64,000 nt of DNA from positions 56,067-120,066 of the forward strand of contig CACYWP010000009.1 of NCBI GenBank assembly GCA_902778135.1. The letters are read 5' to 3'. The DNA comes from an uncultured Coriobacteriaceae bacterium. Lineage in GTDB: Bacteria; Actinomycetota; Coriobacteriia; Coriobacteriales; Atopobiaceae. The notes under the pieces were generated by a model, which did no database searches, was not told the origin of the DNA, and saw only the letters and a program-made list of their open reading frames with translations. Shown piece by piece: positions 36,717 through 43,306 of the stretch. The position numbers were made by a program, and so were the translations under genes. Within the stretch, counting starts at the first letter, position 1. Each line of letters begins with the position of its first letter.

Positions 36717-36781
36717 TAGAATCACAACGTATGGGAACGATTTCACAGCCAGTTTGGCCGCGGGCTGTGAGGTCGTTCACG
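36717..36781 (+). promoter_or_regulatory. Second PTS promoter with paired operators
   Basis: TAGAAT (36717-36722) is the likely -10. TGGGAACGATTTCA (36732-36745) and, inverted 36 bases on, TGAGGTCGTTCACG (36768-36781) resemble the island's LacI operator. The whole lies in an 18-base imperfect inverted repeat (36733-36750 / 36763-36780, three mismatches) whose inner TCACAGCC/GGCTGTGA arms are perfect and could also fold in RNA. Confidence 0.65.
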
Positions 36782-36830
36782 GAAACGTGTTTTGTGGAAA
36801 CGGTAGGAACTACACGAAAGGGAGGGTGTT

Positions 36831-38861
36831 ATGGCAGCTGAACACGCACAGGCAGCCAAGGAAATCCTCGCTGCGGTAGGCGGACCCGAGAACGTCGTCT
36901 CGGCCGCACACTGCGCAACTCGTCTGCGTCTCGTCATCGCGGACGACTCCAAGGTGAACATGGACGCCGTCGAGGACGCCACGCTCGCCAAGGGCAACTT
37001 CCAGGCCGCTGGCCAGCTCCAGGTCATCTACGGCACCGGCACCGTCAACAAGGTCTTCGACGAGTTCTGCGCTCAGGGCAACATCGCCGTCGGCTCCACC
37101 GACGACGCCAAGGCAGCCGCCGCTGCCAAGGGCAACCCCATCCAGCGTGCTACCAAGGCACTGGGCGACGTCTTCGTCCCCATCATTCCCGCCATCGTAG
37201 CTTCTGGTCTTCTGATGGGCCTCACCGAGGGCATCGACAATGCCATGGGCAACAGCCTTCAGATGAACAGCTGGTGGATCCTCATCCACAACTTCTCCAA
37301 CGCCTCGTTCGTCTTCCTGCAGATCCTCATCGGCTTCTCGGCTGCTCGCGTCTTCGGCGGCAACGAGTTCCTCGGTGGCGTTATCGGTATGGTCATGAAC
37401 CACACCAGCCTCATGAACGCCTGGTCCATCCCTGGTCTCGTCGAGGCTGCTGAGGAGGGCGGCTACAACGCCTACCAGATCATTGGTTCGCAGACTGCTG
37501 CTGACTTCATCACCAAGATGACCGGCACGGCCACGACCGCCGCTGAGGCCAGCCAAGGCGCCATCACCGCTGCTGGTGGTATCCCGCAGGTCCAGCTGCT
37601 CGGTTTCCTGCCTGTCACGCTGCAGGGCTATCAGGGCCACGTCATCCCCGTCGTGGTTGCTGTCTTCCTGATGTGCCAGCTGGAGAAGTGGCTGCACGCC
37701 CATGTGCCTGACATGCTCGACCTCTTCGTGACCCCGCTTACCACGGTCCTCGTCACCGGTCTGGCCACCATGGTCGTCATCGGCCCCGTATTCTCCATGC
37801 TCGAAGAGTACGTCATGAGGTTCTTCCAGTTCCTACTGGGCATACCATTTGGCGTTGGTGGTGCATTGGCGGGTGCAATATACCCATTCACGGTTGTTCT
37901 CGGCGTACACCACATGTTCAACGCGCTTGAGGCCTCCCTCGTCGCCAACGGCGCCGACGGCTTCAACCCCATCATTTCCGCTGCCAACGTGGCACAGGGC
38001 GCTGCCTGCTTCGCAGTCTTCATGAAGACCGCCTCCGCCAAGAAGAAGGGCCTCGCTCTTCCCTCCGGCCTCTCCTCGCTGCTGGGCATCACCGAGCCCG
38101 CCATCTACGGCGTCAACCTGCCCGCCGTCAAGCCGTTCATCGGCGCCGTCTGCGGCGCTGCCGCTGGTGGCCTGATCTCCGCCATGTTCGGCCTGTACTC
38201 CATCGCCTACGGCATCACCGGCATCTTCGGCTACCTCATCACCGCCAACCCCGTGACCTACACCATCGTCATCGCCGTTGCCTTCGCGGTGTCCTTCGCC
38301 GTGACCTTCGTGCTCTATTCTGACGACGAGAAGACCAAGGCCGCCGCTGCCCGCGAGGCTGCCAAGGCCGCCGCTCCTGCCGCTCCGACGCAGGTCGACG
38401 CCGTCTCTGAGGCCGGCGTGCTCGCCAGCCCCATGACCGGCAACGCCATCGCCATGACCGACGCCCCCGACGCCGTCTTCGCCAGCCTCGCAATGGGCAA
38501 TGGCGCGGTCGTCGAGCCCACCGCCGGTGAGGTCTACTCCCCCTGCGACGGCACCGTCACGATGCTGTTCGACACCAAGCATGCCGTTGGCCTGATGGCC
38601 GACGACGGCACCGAGATCCTGATCCACATCGGCGTCGACACCGTCCAGCTCGAGGGCAAGCCCTTCGAGGCCCACGTCGCCGCTGGTGACAGGGTCAAGG
38701 CCGGTCAGCTCCTGATCACCTCCGACCTCGACGAGATCGTTGCAGCCGGCAAGCCGACGGCCACCATGGTCATCGTCACCAACACCGACGACTACTCTGC
38801 CGTCACCCCGACCCTGGGTGCCGTCAAGGCCGGCGACAAGCTCGTCACCGTCACCAAGTAG
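36831..38861 (+). CDS. Second sucrose-type PTS EIIBCA protein
   Basis: 676 residues, ATG 36831 after AAAGGGAGG. EIIB with C28, EIIC about 110-500, EIIA about 525-676 with LIHIGVDT. Compared with its neighbour the EIIC has an extra 40-residue loop (about 205-250, MTGTATTAAEASQGA) and clearly different sequence, so the sugar may differ (another sucrose isomer or glucoside). Codons 37830-37910 stand out: two ATA isoleucines, TTT and several GTT/GGT/GCA in a gene that otherwise uses ATC and GCC. Own promoter and a strong terminator. Confidence 0.9.
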   Translation: MAAEHAQAAKEILAAVGGPENVVSAAHCATRLRLVIADDSKVNMDAVEDATLAKGNFQAAGQLQVIYGTGTVNKVFDEFCAQGNIAVGSTDDAKAAAAAKGNPIQRATKALGDVFVPIIPAIVASGLLMGLTEGIDNAMGNSLQMNSWWILIHNFSNASFVFLQILIGFSAARVFGGNEFLGGVIGMVMNHTSLMNAWSIPGLVEAAEEGGYNAYQIIGSQTAADFITKMTGTATTAAEASQGAITAAGGIPQVQLLGFLPVTLQGYQGHVIPVVVAVFLMCQLEKWLHAHVPDMLDLFVTPLTTVLVTGLATMVVIGPVFSMLEEYVMRFFQFLLGIPFGVGGALAGAIYPFTVVLGVHHMFNALEASLVANGADGFNPIISAANVAQGAACFAVFMKTASAKKKGLALPSGLSSLLGITEPAIYGVNLPAVKPFIGAVCGAAAGGLISAMFGLYSIAYGITGIFGYLITANPVTYTIVIAVAFAVSFAVTFVLYSDDEKTKAAAAREAAKAAAPAAPTQVDAVSEAGVLASPMTGNAIAMTDAPDAVFASLAMGNGAVVEPTAGEVYSPCDGTVTMLFDTKHAVGLMADDGTEILIHIGVDTVQLEGKPFEAHVAAGDRVKAGQLLITSDLDEIVAAGKPTATMVIVTNTDDYSAVTPTLGAVKAGDKLVTVTK

Positions 38862-38892
38862 TAGCCGACATTCGGTACAAGCGCTCCAGCTG

Positions 38893-38925
38893 CGGGCGGT
38901 CGCGAAGGCGACCGCCCGTTTTCTT
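38893..38925 (+). terminator. Strong terminator after second PTS gene
   Basis: CGGGCGGTCGC (38893-38903), GAAG loop, GCGACCGCCCG (38908-38918), then TTTTCTT. Confidence 0.92.
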
Positions 38926-38988
38926 CATGGGACGGTGATGAAGGAACGGTCCGCCTCCCGCCACCGTATGTCATCGCAGCCCAAGAGA

Positions 38989-39021
38989 ACCCCGACGGCT
39001 CTCGACGCGAGCCGTCGGGGT
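38989..39021 (-). terminator. Terminator behind araD remnant
   Basis: ACCCCGACGGCTC (38989-39001) pairs with 39009-39021 over 13 bp; read on the minus strand it is followed by TCTCTT. It serves the araD-derived frame and may also back up the PTS terminator. Confidence 0.8.
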
Positions 39022-39048
39022 ATCGCCCGGACGATTCGGACAGTCGTC

Positions 39049-39675
39049 CTACCTTGCCTGGCCGTAGTATGCGTCTGGCCCGTGCTTGCGCATGTAGTGC
39101 TTCTCCAGATAGCGGTCGGGCGCCGCCTGGGCCGAGGGGTCGACCATGCGCGTCAGCACGCCCATCTTGGCAACCTCCTCCAGCACGACCACATGGTAGA
39201 CGGCCTGCGCGGCATCCTTGCCCCAGGTGAAGGGCCCGTGGCTGTAGCACAGGACGCCCGGCACCGCCATGGGGTCGATCCCACGTGTGCGGAAGGCCTC
39301 GACGATGGTGTTGCCGGTGTTCAGCTCGTAGTCCTCGTCCAGCTCCTCCTGGCTGAGATGGCGCGCACAGGGCACCGGCCCGTAGAAGTAGTCGGCGTGC
39401 GTCGTGCCAAACGCCGGCAGGTCACGCCCCGCCTGGGCCCAGGCGACGGCGAACGTGCTATGCGTGTGCACGATGCCGCCCAGCTGGGGGAAGGCGTTAT
39501 ACAGCACCAGATGCGTCTTGGTGTCGGACGACGGGTTCAGCTCCCCCTCCACCTGGTTGCCGGCAAGGTCCATGACCACCAGGTCGTCGGGCGTCAGCTG
39601 GTCGTAGTCGACCCCCGAGGGCTTGATGACGAACAGGCCGCGCTCTCGGTCGATGCCGCTGACATTGCCCCACCA
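39049..39675 (-). pseudogene. araD: L-ribulose-5-phosphate 4-epimerase, 5' truncated
   Basis: From [20 protein letters not shown] onward the frame is a very good Ara[19 protein letters not shown] (zinc histidines), [25 protein letters not shown] and the terminal [14 protein letters not shown]. The first 25 or so residues that precede WGNVS in intact AraD are missing: upstream of about 39672 the frame continues open but reads antisense to a kinase fragment and has no AraD character or ribosome site. The gene is therefore cut at its 5' end by a rearrangement. All metal ligands remain, but the start is lost, so expression is doubtful. An assembly join is the alternative explanation. Confidence 0.8.
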
Positions 39676-39947
39676 ACCAACCGGTCTTCCCCCAGATGCT
39701 CGCCGACGCCACCGGGCACCAGACCCTGCGCGAGCGCGAGGAGACGGAAGGGACCTCGCGCGGCGCCTGGATGTCGGCGGCCGTGACCCTTGGCCTCGTC
39801 CGCGACTTCGAGGAGGCCTTCTCGGTGGCGGCCAGCGAGAGCTCCTATGATCCCTGCGATCCCAACCCGGCCAACGTCGCACGCTACCGGGAGATGCGCG
39901 AACGCATGAACGATCGCTATGCGCGGGAGTCCCTGGCCACCCAGTAG
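39675..39947 (+). pseudogene. C-terminal fragment of FGGY carbohydrate kinase
   Basis: About 90 residues with no start: the frame enters at [15 protein letters not shown], the well-known block near the C-terminus of FGGY kinases, and continues [23 protein letters not shown] and a [17 protein letters not shown] end, as in xylulo-/ribulokinases. Everything upstream (the ATP site and substrate domain) is missing; the preceding bases belong to the araD fragment on the other strand. Kinase and araD genes are normal operon partners, so one inversion or deletion seems to have removed the kinase body and the araD start together. Confidence 0.75.
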
Positions 39948-39957
39948 GCAGCTGACG

Positions 39958-39983
39958 CCACCGCAGGTGCCATGGTGCGGTGG
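39958..39983 (+). terminator. Hairpin after kinase fragment
   Basis: CCACCGCA (39958-39965) and TGCGGTGG (39976-39983), 10-base loop, 10 bases after the kinase stop. Likely the old terminator of the kinase gene; no T-run. Confidence 0.5.
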
Positions 39984-40136
39984 TGACACGGAGACGGGTC
40001 ACCGTCACGTCCCGAAGGGCACGGCAGCGACAGGCCGTCGTGTTACCGTCAGTTGCCCCTCACCTATCGTTTTTGGGCAGTCACGTACCTGTCGCCACTC
40101 CGCAGGTCCAAGTGCCGTAAGGTTGCACTACGTATG

Positions 40137-40150
40137 TGGAATCGTTTTCA
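40137..40150 (+). promoter_or_regulatory. LacI-type operator before fructokinase
   Basis: TGGAATCGTTTTCA, same family as the sites before the GH32 and PTS genes, 22 bases ahead of the GTG start. TTGCAC at 40123-40128 is a possible -35. Confidence 0.7.
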
Positions 40151-40172
40151 CCTTACTGAAAGGAGTCATAAC

Positions 40173-41141
40173 GTGATTTCCGTTACTGCACTTGGCGAGC
40201 TGCTCATCGACTTTACCGACGCCGGCATCTCCCCCAACGGCCAGAAGCTCTTCGAGCGCAACCCTGGTGGCGCCCCCGCCAACGTGCTCGTGGCCCTCAA
40301 GAAGCTCGGTCACGACGTGGCCTTCATCGGCAAGGTCGGCCATGACATGCACGGCCAGTTCCTGCGCGACACCCTCGTCGCCAACGGCATCGACTGCACC
40401 GGCCTCATCAGCGACCCCGACTTCTTCACCACGCTCGCCTTCGTCGCCCTCGACGACCAGGGTGACCGCTCCTTCTCGTTTGCCCGCAAGCCCGGCGCCG
40501 ACACCCAGCTGAGGCCCGAGGACCTGCCGCTCGAGGTCATCCGCAACAGCAAGGTCTTCCATGTGGGCTCGCTCTCCCTCACCGACGAGCCCGCCCGCTC
40601 CGCCACCATCGCCGCCCTCGACGCCGCCAAGGAAGCCGGCTGCGTCATGAGCTACGACCCCAACTACCGTGACTCCCTGTGGCCTGGCGCCGAGGCTGCC
40701 GCAGAGCAGATGCGCTCCATCGTCAAGTACATGGACCTCATCAAGATCAGCGCCGAGGAGTGCCCGCTGATGACCGACCTCGACGACCCCGCAGAGGCCG
40801 CCGCCGCGCTGCTCGAGCAGGGTGCCAGCGTGGTCGTCGTCACGCTCGACGCCGACGGTGCCTTCGTTGCCACCAAGGACGGCTCGCGCATGGTGCCGAG
40901 CTTCCGCGTCGAGGCCGTCGACACCACGGGCGCCGGCGACTCGTTCTGGGGCGGCTTCCTCACCGCCTTCGTCGAGAGCGGCCTGGCTCCCAAGGACGTG
41001 AGCATCGCGCGCGCCGCCCAGTTCGTGCGCTTCGGCAATGCCGTGGCAAGCCTGTGCGTCCGCAACCGCGGCGCCATCCCCGCCATGCCCGAGCGCAACG
41101 ACGTCGAAGAGGTCCTGGCCAACGCCGCCGACGAGGGATAA
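40173..41141 (+). CDS. scrK: Fructokinase, PfkB family
   Basis: 322 residues, start GTG 40173 with AAGGAG. PfkB signatures: FERNPGGAPANV near residue 28-39 and DTTGAGDSFWGGF near 250 with the catalytic aspartate. It phosphorylates the fructose freed by sucrose hydrolysis or phosphorolysis to fructose-6-phosphate in the cytosol. Its own operator of the island type shows it belongs to the same regulon as the GH32 and PTS genes. A perfect terminator follows. Confidence 0.92.
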   Translation: MISVTALGELLIDFTDAGISPNGQKLFERNPGGAPANVLVALKKLGHDVAFIGKVGHDMHGQFLRDTLVANGIDCTGLISDPDFFTTLAFVALDDQGDRSFSFARKPGADTQLRPEDLPLEVIRNSKVFHVGSLSLTDEPARSATIAALDAAKEAGCVMSYDPNYRDSLWPGAEAAAEQMRSIVKYMDLIKISAEECPLMTDLDDPAEAAAALLEQGASVVVVTLDADGAFVATKDGSRMVPSFRVEAVDTTGAGDSFWGGFLTAFVESGLAPKDVSIARAAQFVRFGNAVASLCVRNRGAIPAMPERNDVEEVLANAADEG

Positions 41142-41192
41142 GGACGAGAGCCGACCCATCCGCCCAGCCATCTGATGGCGCAGGACGAGTCC

Positions 41193-41224
41193 GCCCCCAT
41201 TGCCCAGACATGGGCAATGGGGGC
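41193..41224. terminator. Terminator between scrK and rsr
   Basis: GCCCCCATTGCCC (41193-41205) and GGGCAATGGGGGC (41212-41224), perfect 13-bp stem with 6-base loop between convergent genes. Confidence 0.88.
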
Positions 41225-41281
41225 GTTCGTTGTCTACGGACGCTTCCGTTACCGGCGACCCGAGCCTTCGGACAGCGGTGG

Positions 41282-42748
41282 CTACAGGGCGAGCGCCTCG
41301 ATCTCGTCCACCAGACCGCCAAAGCCCTGCTCCGCCAGCGCCACGAAGCGCAGCACCTGCTCGCTCCAGCCGCCAAGGACGTTGACCTTGGCGCCGATGA
41401 ACTGCTGCGTTCCGTAGCCCTGCAGGTCGATCGCATGGCACCACACGTCGTGGCCGATGAAGGAGCGATACTGGTCGAGCTTGCACTGTATCGCCTTGTA
41501 CCCGAAGTCGTGGCTGACCCACGAGTGGCCGTTCACCTCGTTGTCGGAGAGCACCACCACGCGGTCTGCGTCAAAGCGGCTCTCCATGAGGCAATCGAAG
41601 CCTGCAGCCATGTCCGTGCCGCCTCCAGCCGCGGGCACCGCCTCGATGTCCGCCAGCACGCTTGCTCCCGTGAAGGCAAGCGGCGAGGCCGTCGTGTCGA
41701 AGCGACATACCCAAGCGTCATCGCTCACATGCACGAGCAAGGCCGCAAGCACTGCCGCCGTGTCGCGGCAGACGACCTTGGAATTGCCGCTCAGGCACCA
41801 GCCCATGGAGCCCGACGTGTCGACCAACACGGCCGTACGACCATGCAGGGGCTCGACGTTCTCGCACGAGAGCACGAGCGCCTGGTCCAGCGCACGCGTG
41901 ATGCGCGTGCTGAGCAGGTTCGCCACCTTCAGCTCGCGCCAGGCGCTGTAGAAGCGGAACGGCAGCTGACGGGAGCGACGCACTGCCGCGGGGTCGGCCA
42001 GCAGGTCCAGCGCCGGCGTCACATCGGAACCCGAGGCGATGATGTTGCGCAGGTTGCGCAGGACGGCCATGTAGCCAAGGCGACCCTCGGCCAAGAGCTC
42101 GTTCCATACCTCGGCCGTGTTGCCACGCTCGGACAGCTCGCTCTCCCATCCCTTGGGCACGGCAAGCGTGTGGGCCACGCAGGCATCCATGGCCTCGGCG
42201 GCCTCCGCATCACGCGGCACCGGATGGCAGATACGCAGCGTGTCGCGCATCTTGAACTCTCGGTGCACCGACTGGTACTTGGCGATCTGGTAGGCGCCCA
42301 TCTGCTCCAGGGCGTCACGGATGCCGCGCTGCAGCGCATGGGGCCAGCGGACCGTGGAACCATAGAGCGCCGCATGCGTCGCCAGCAACTCCGTGCCGTC
42401 ATCGCCACGCTGGGAGGCGATGGCACGCACCATGGGACGAACGAAGTCCTCGCCCGAGCACTCGTGGGCGACGACCGCTGCCAGCACGTGGCTGGCGGTA
42501 CGGAGGTTACCCTTGGTGCGCGCCCACACGGCAAGCTTTGCCACGTAGGAGCCCTCGCCCTGCTGGCAGAGCCGGGCAGCCAGCTCGAGCAGCGCGGTGG
42601 AGTTGTCCCCGTAGAACTTGCCCTCGGCAAACAGCGTGGTGAGCGCCATGGTTGCCAGCTTGGTCTTGTCGTCCATCACGTAGGCCGCATGCCCACTGAT
42701 GTTCTGGGTCTTGTTGAGTCCGCGTGCTGTCTGGTTGAGAGACGCCAT
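41282..42748 (-). CDS. rsr: Ro60/Rsr TROVE-domain RNA-binding protein
   Basis: 488 residues from ATG 42748 with AGGAGG nine bases ahead; longer open frame upstream covers the RNA element and is rejected. Residues about 15-290 form the TROVE ring of helical repeats (KLAVWARTKGNLRTASHVLAAVV is the diagnostic early stretch); residues 303-488 are a von Willebrand A domain with MIDAS DTSGS (D310, S312, S314) and a later TDMAAGFD. This is the build of vertebrate Ro60 and bacterial Rsr, which bind misfolded RNA and Y RNAs and, in Deinococcus, join PNPase to the substrate. Two Y-RNA-like elements lie between its promoter and start codon. RtcB/RtcA genes, often linked elsewhere, are not nearby. Confidence 0.94.
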   Translation of the reverse strand: MASLNQTARGLNKTQNISGHAAYVMDDKTKLATMALTTLFAEGKFYGDNSTALLELAARLCQQGEGSYVAKLAVWARTKGNLRTASHVLAAVVAHECSGEDFVRPMVRAIASQRGDDGTELLATHAALYGSTVRWPHALQRGIRDALEQMGAYQIAKYQSVHREFKMRDTLRICHPVPRDAEAAEAMDACVAHTLAVPKGWESELSERGNTAEVWNELLAEGRLGYMAVLRNLRNIIASGSDVTPALDLLADPAAVRRSRQLPFRFYSAWRELKVANLLSTRITRALDQALVLSCENVEPLHGRTAVLVDTSGSMGWCLSGNSKVVCRDTAAVLAALLVHVSDDAWVCRFDTTASPLAFTGASVLADIEAVPAAGGGTDMAAGFDCLMESRFDADRVVVLSDNEVNGHSWVSHDFGYKAIQCKLDQYRSFIGHDVWCHAIDLQGYGTQQFIGAKVNVLGGWSEQVLRFVALAEQGFGGLVDEIEALAL

Positions 42749-42774
42749 GGTATACCTCCTAACATGGCAATAGT

Positions 42775-42924
42775 GAGGGTGGCGGCATGGGGCGCGACGG
42801 GAGACTGGCCGAAGCCTCGTGACGCTCAACCAAGTTGAGCTGCAGGACTCGAGTCCCGGTCGGATTCGAACCGACAATCTCCACGCCCCAATGAAGTAAC
42901 CCATCGCTACGGCGCGCCACCCTC
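42775..42924 (-). ncRNA. Candidate Y RNA with tRNA-like module (YrlA type)
   Basis: About 150 nt, ending 26 bases before the rsr start. The ends close by a perfect 10-bp helix (GAGGGTGGCG with CGCCACCCTC). Inside it, an ATGGG/CCCAT helix continues with GC/GC after one bulged base. The middle contains a textbook T-arm, GTCGG TTCGAAT CCGAC (42859-42875), and two further hairpins (GCTCAAC/GTTGAGC at 42824-42840; GGACTC/GAGTCC at 42845-42856). No acceptor stem fits a real tRNA. Bacterial YrlA RNAs are known to pair a Ro-binding stem with a tRNA-mimic module, next to rsr. Exact ends are inferred from the closing helix. Confidence 0.78.
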
Positions 42925-42940
42925 CTTTCAATCGTACGAC

Positions 42941-43024
42941 GGAATGGCATGGGACGCAACAGGATGTGACGTATCAGGTCACGGTATGAGGGTGATGAAG
43001 TATCCCGTTGCTGCGGCGCATTCC
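42941..43024 (-). ncRNA. Candidate Y RNA, short form (YrlB type)
   Basis: About 84 nt, 16 bases upstream of the other element on the same transcript. It shares with it two blocks: a 5' block of 25 bases with four differences (starting GCGCCGYAGCRAYGGG, ending TACTTCAT) and a 3' block GCGYCCCATGCC. The outer helix has changed in sequence (GGAATG with CATTCC) yet still pairs, a sign of a real RNA helix. The interior holds a GTGAC/GTCAC hairpin instead of the T-arm module. The size matches simple Y RNAs. It starts 12 bases after a -10 box. Confidence 0.72.
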
Positions 43025-43035
43025 GCTTGAACAGT

Positions 43036-43065
43036 ACCTTAGCGTCTCCCGGATGCGCGGCTCAA
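43036..43065 (-). promoter_or_regulatory. Promoter for the Y RNA-rsr transcript
   Basis: Minus strand TTGAGC (43060-43065), 18-base spacer, TAAGGT (43036-43041). The start would fall within a few bases of the 5' end of the short Y RNA element. Confidence 0.6.
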
Positions 43066-43077
43066 TACGAATGTGCT

Positions 43078-43107
43078 GATATCACCTCAAAATTTTGAGG
43101 TGATATC
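43078..43107. promoter_or_regulatory. Perfect 30-bp palindrome between rsr and GH32
   Basis: GATATCACCTCAAAA and its exact complement abut with no spacer (15+15). It is AT-rich against the surroundings and lies just upstream of the rsr -35 box, at a spot where a regulator or a cruciform could act. The gap 42749-43306 (558 bases) is thus filled by two RNAs, a promoter, this palindrome and the GH32 operator. Confidence 0.6.
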
Positions 43108-43256
43108 GATGGTTCGAGGGCAATGGGCCCCTCGTGGGCGCAGATGGCCGGGCGATGCCCGCCGACGGAGCGCCTGCCATCGCCATCGCGCACCTACCGA
43201 CAAGATGGGCGCGAAAGCGGCCGCTACTGGGTAATGGACGTGCTCGCGTGCCATAC

Positions 43257-43270
43257 TGAGAACGTTCTCA
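43257..43270 (+). promoter_or_regulatory. Perfect LacI-type operator before GH32
   Basis: TGAGAACGTTCTCA is an exact 14-base palindrome, the most symmetrical member of the island's operator family, overlapping a possible -10 box CATACT (43252-43257). Confidence 0.75.
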
Positions 43271-43306
43271 TTAGCGCAAACGGTGCCACGCGAGAGGAGC
43301 CCGCTC

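Noticed and set aside
36744..36769. A BglG/LicT antiterminator hairpin before the second PTS gene
   Set aside because: The RAT consensus is absent and no BglG-type gene is present; the dyad fits paired DNA operators better.
42859..42930. A tRNA gene on the minus strand
   Set aside because: The T-arm is perfect, but no acceptor stem, CCA-adjacent end or anticodon arm of normal size can be formed; the Y-RNA-like reading explains more.
41282..43110. An RtcB/RtcA RNA-repair operon with rsr
   Set aside because: No ligase or cyclase gene is found near rsr in this window; neighbours are sugar genes.
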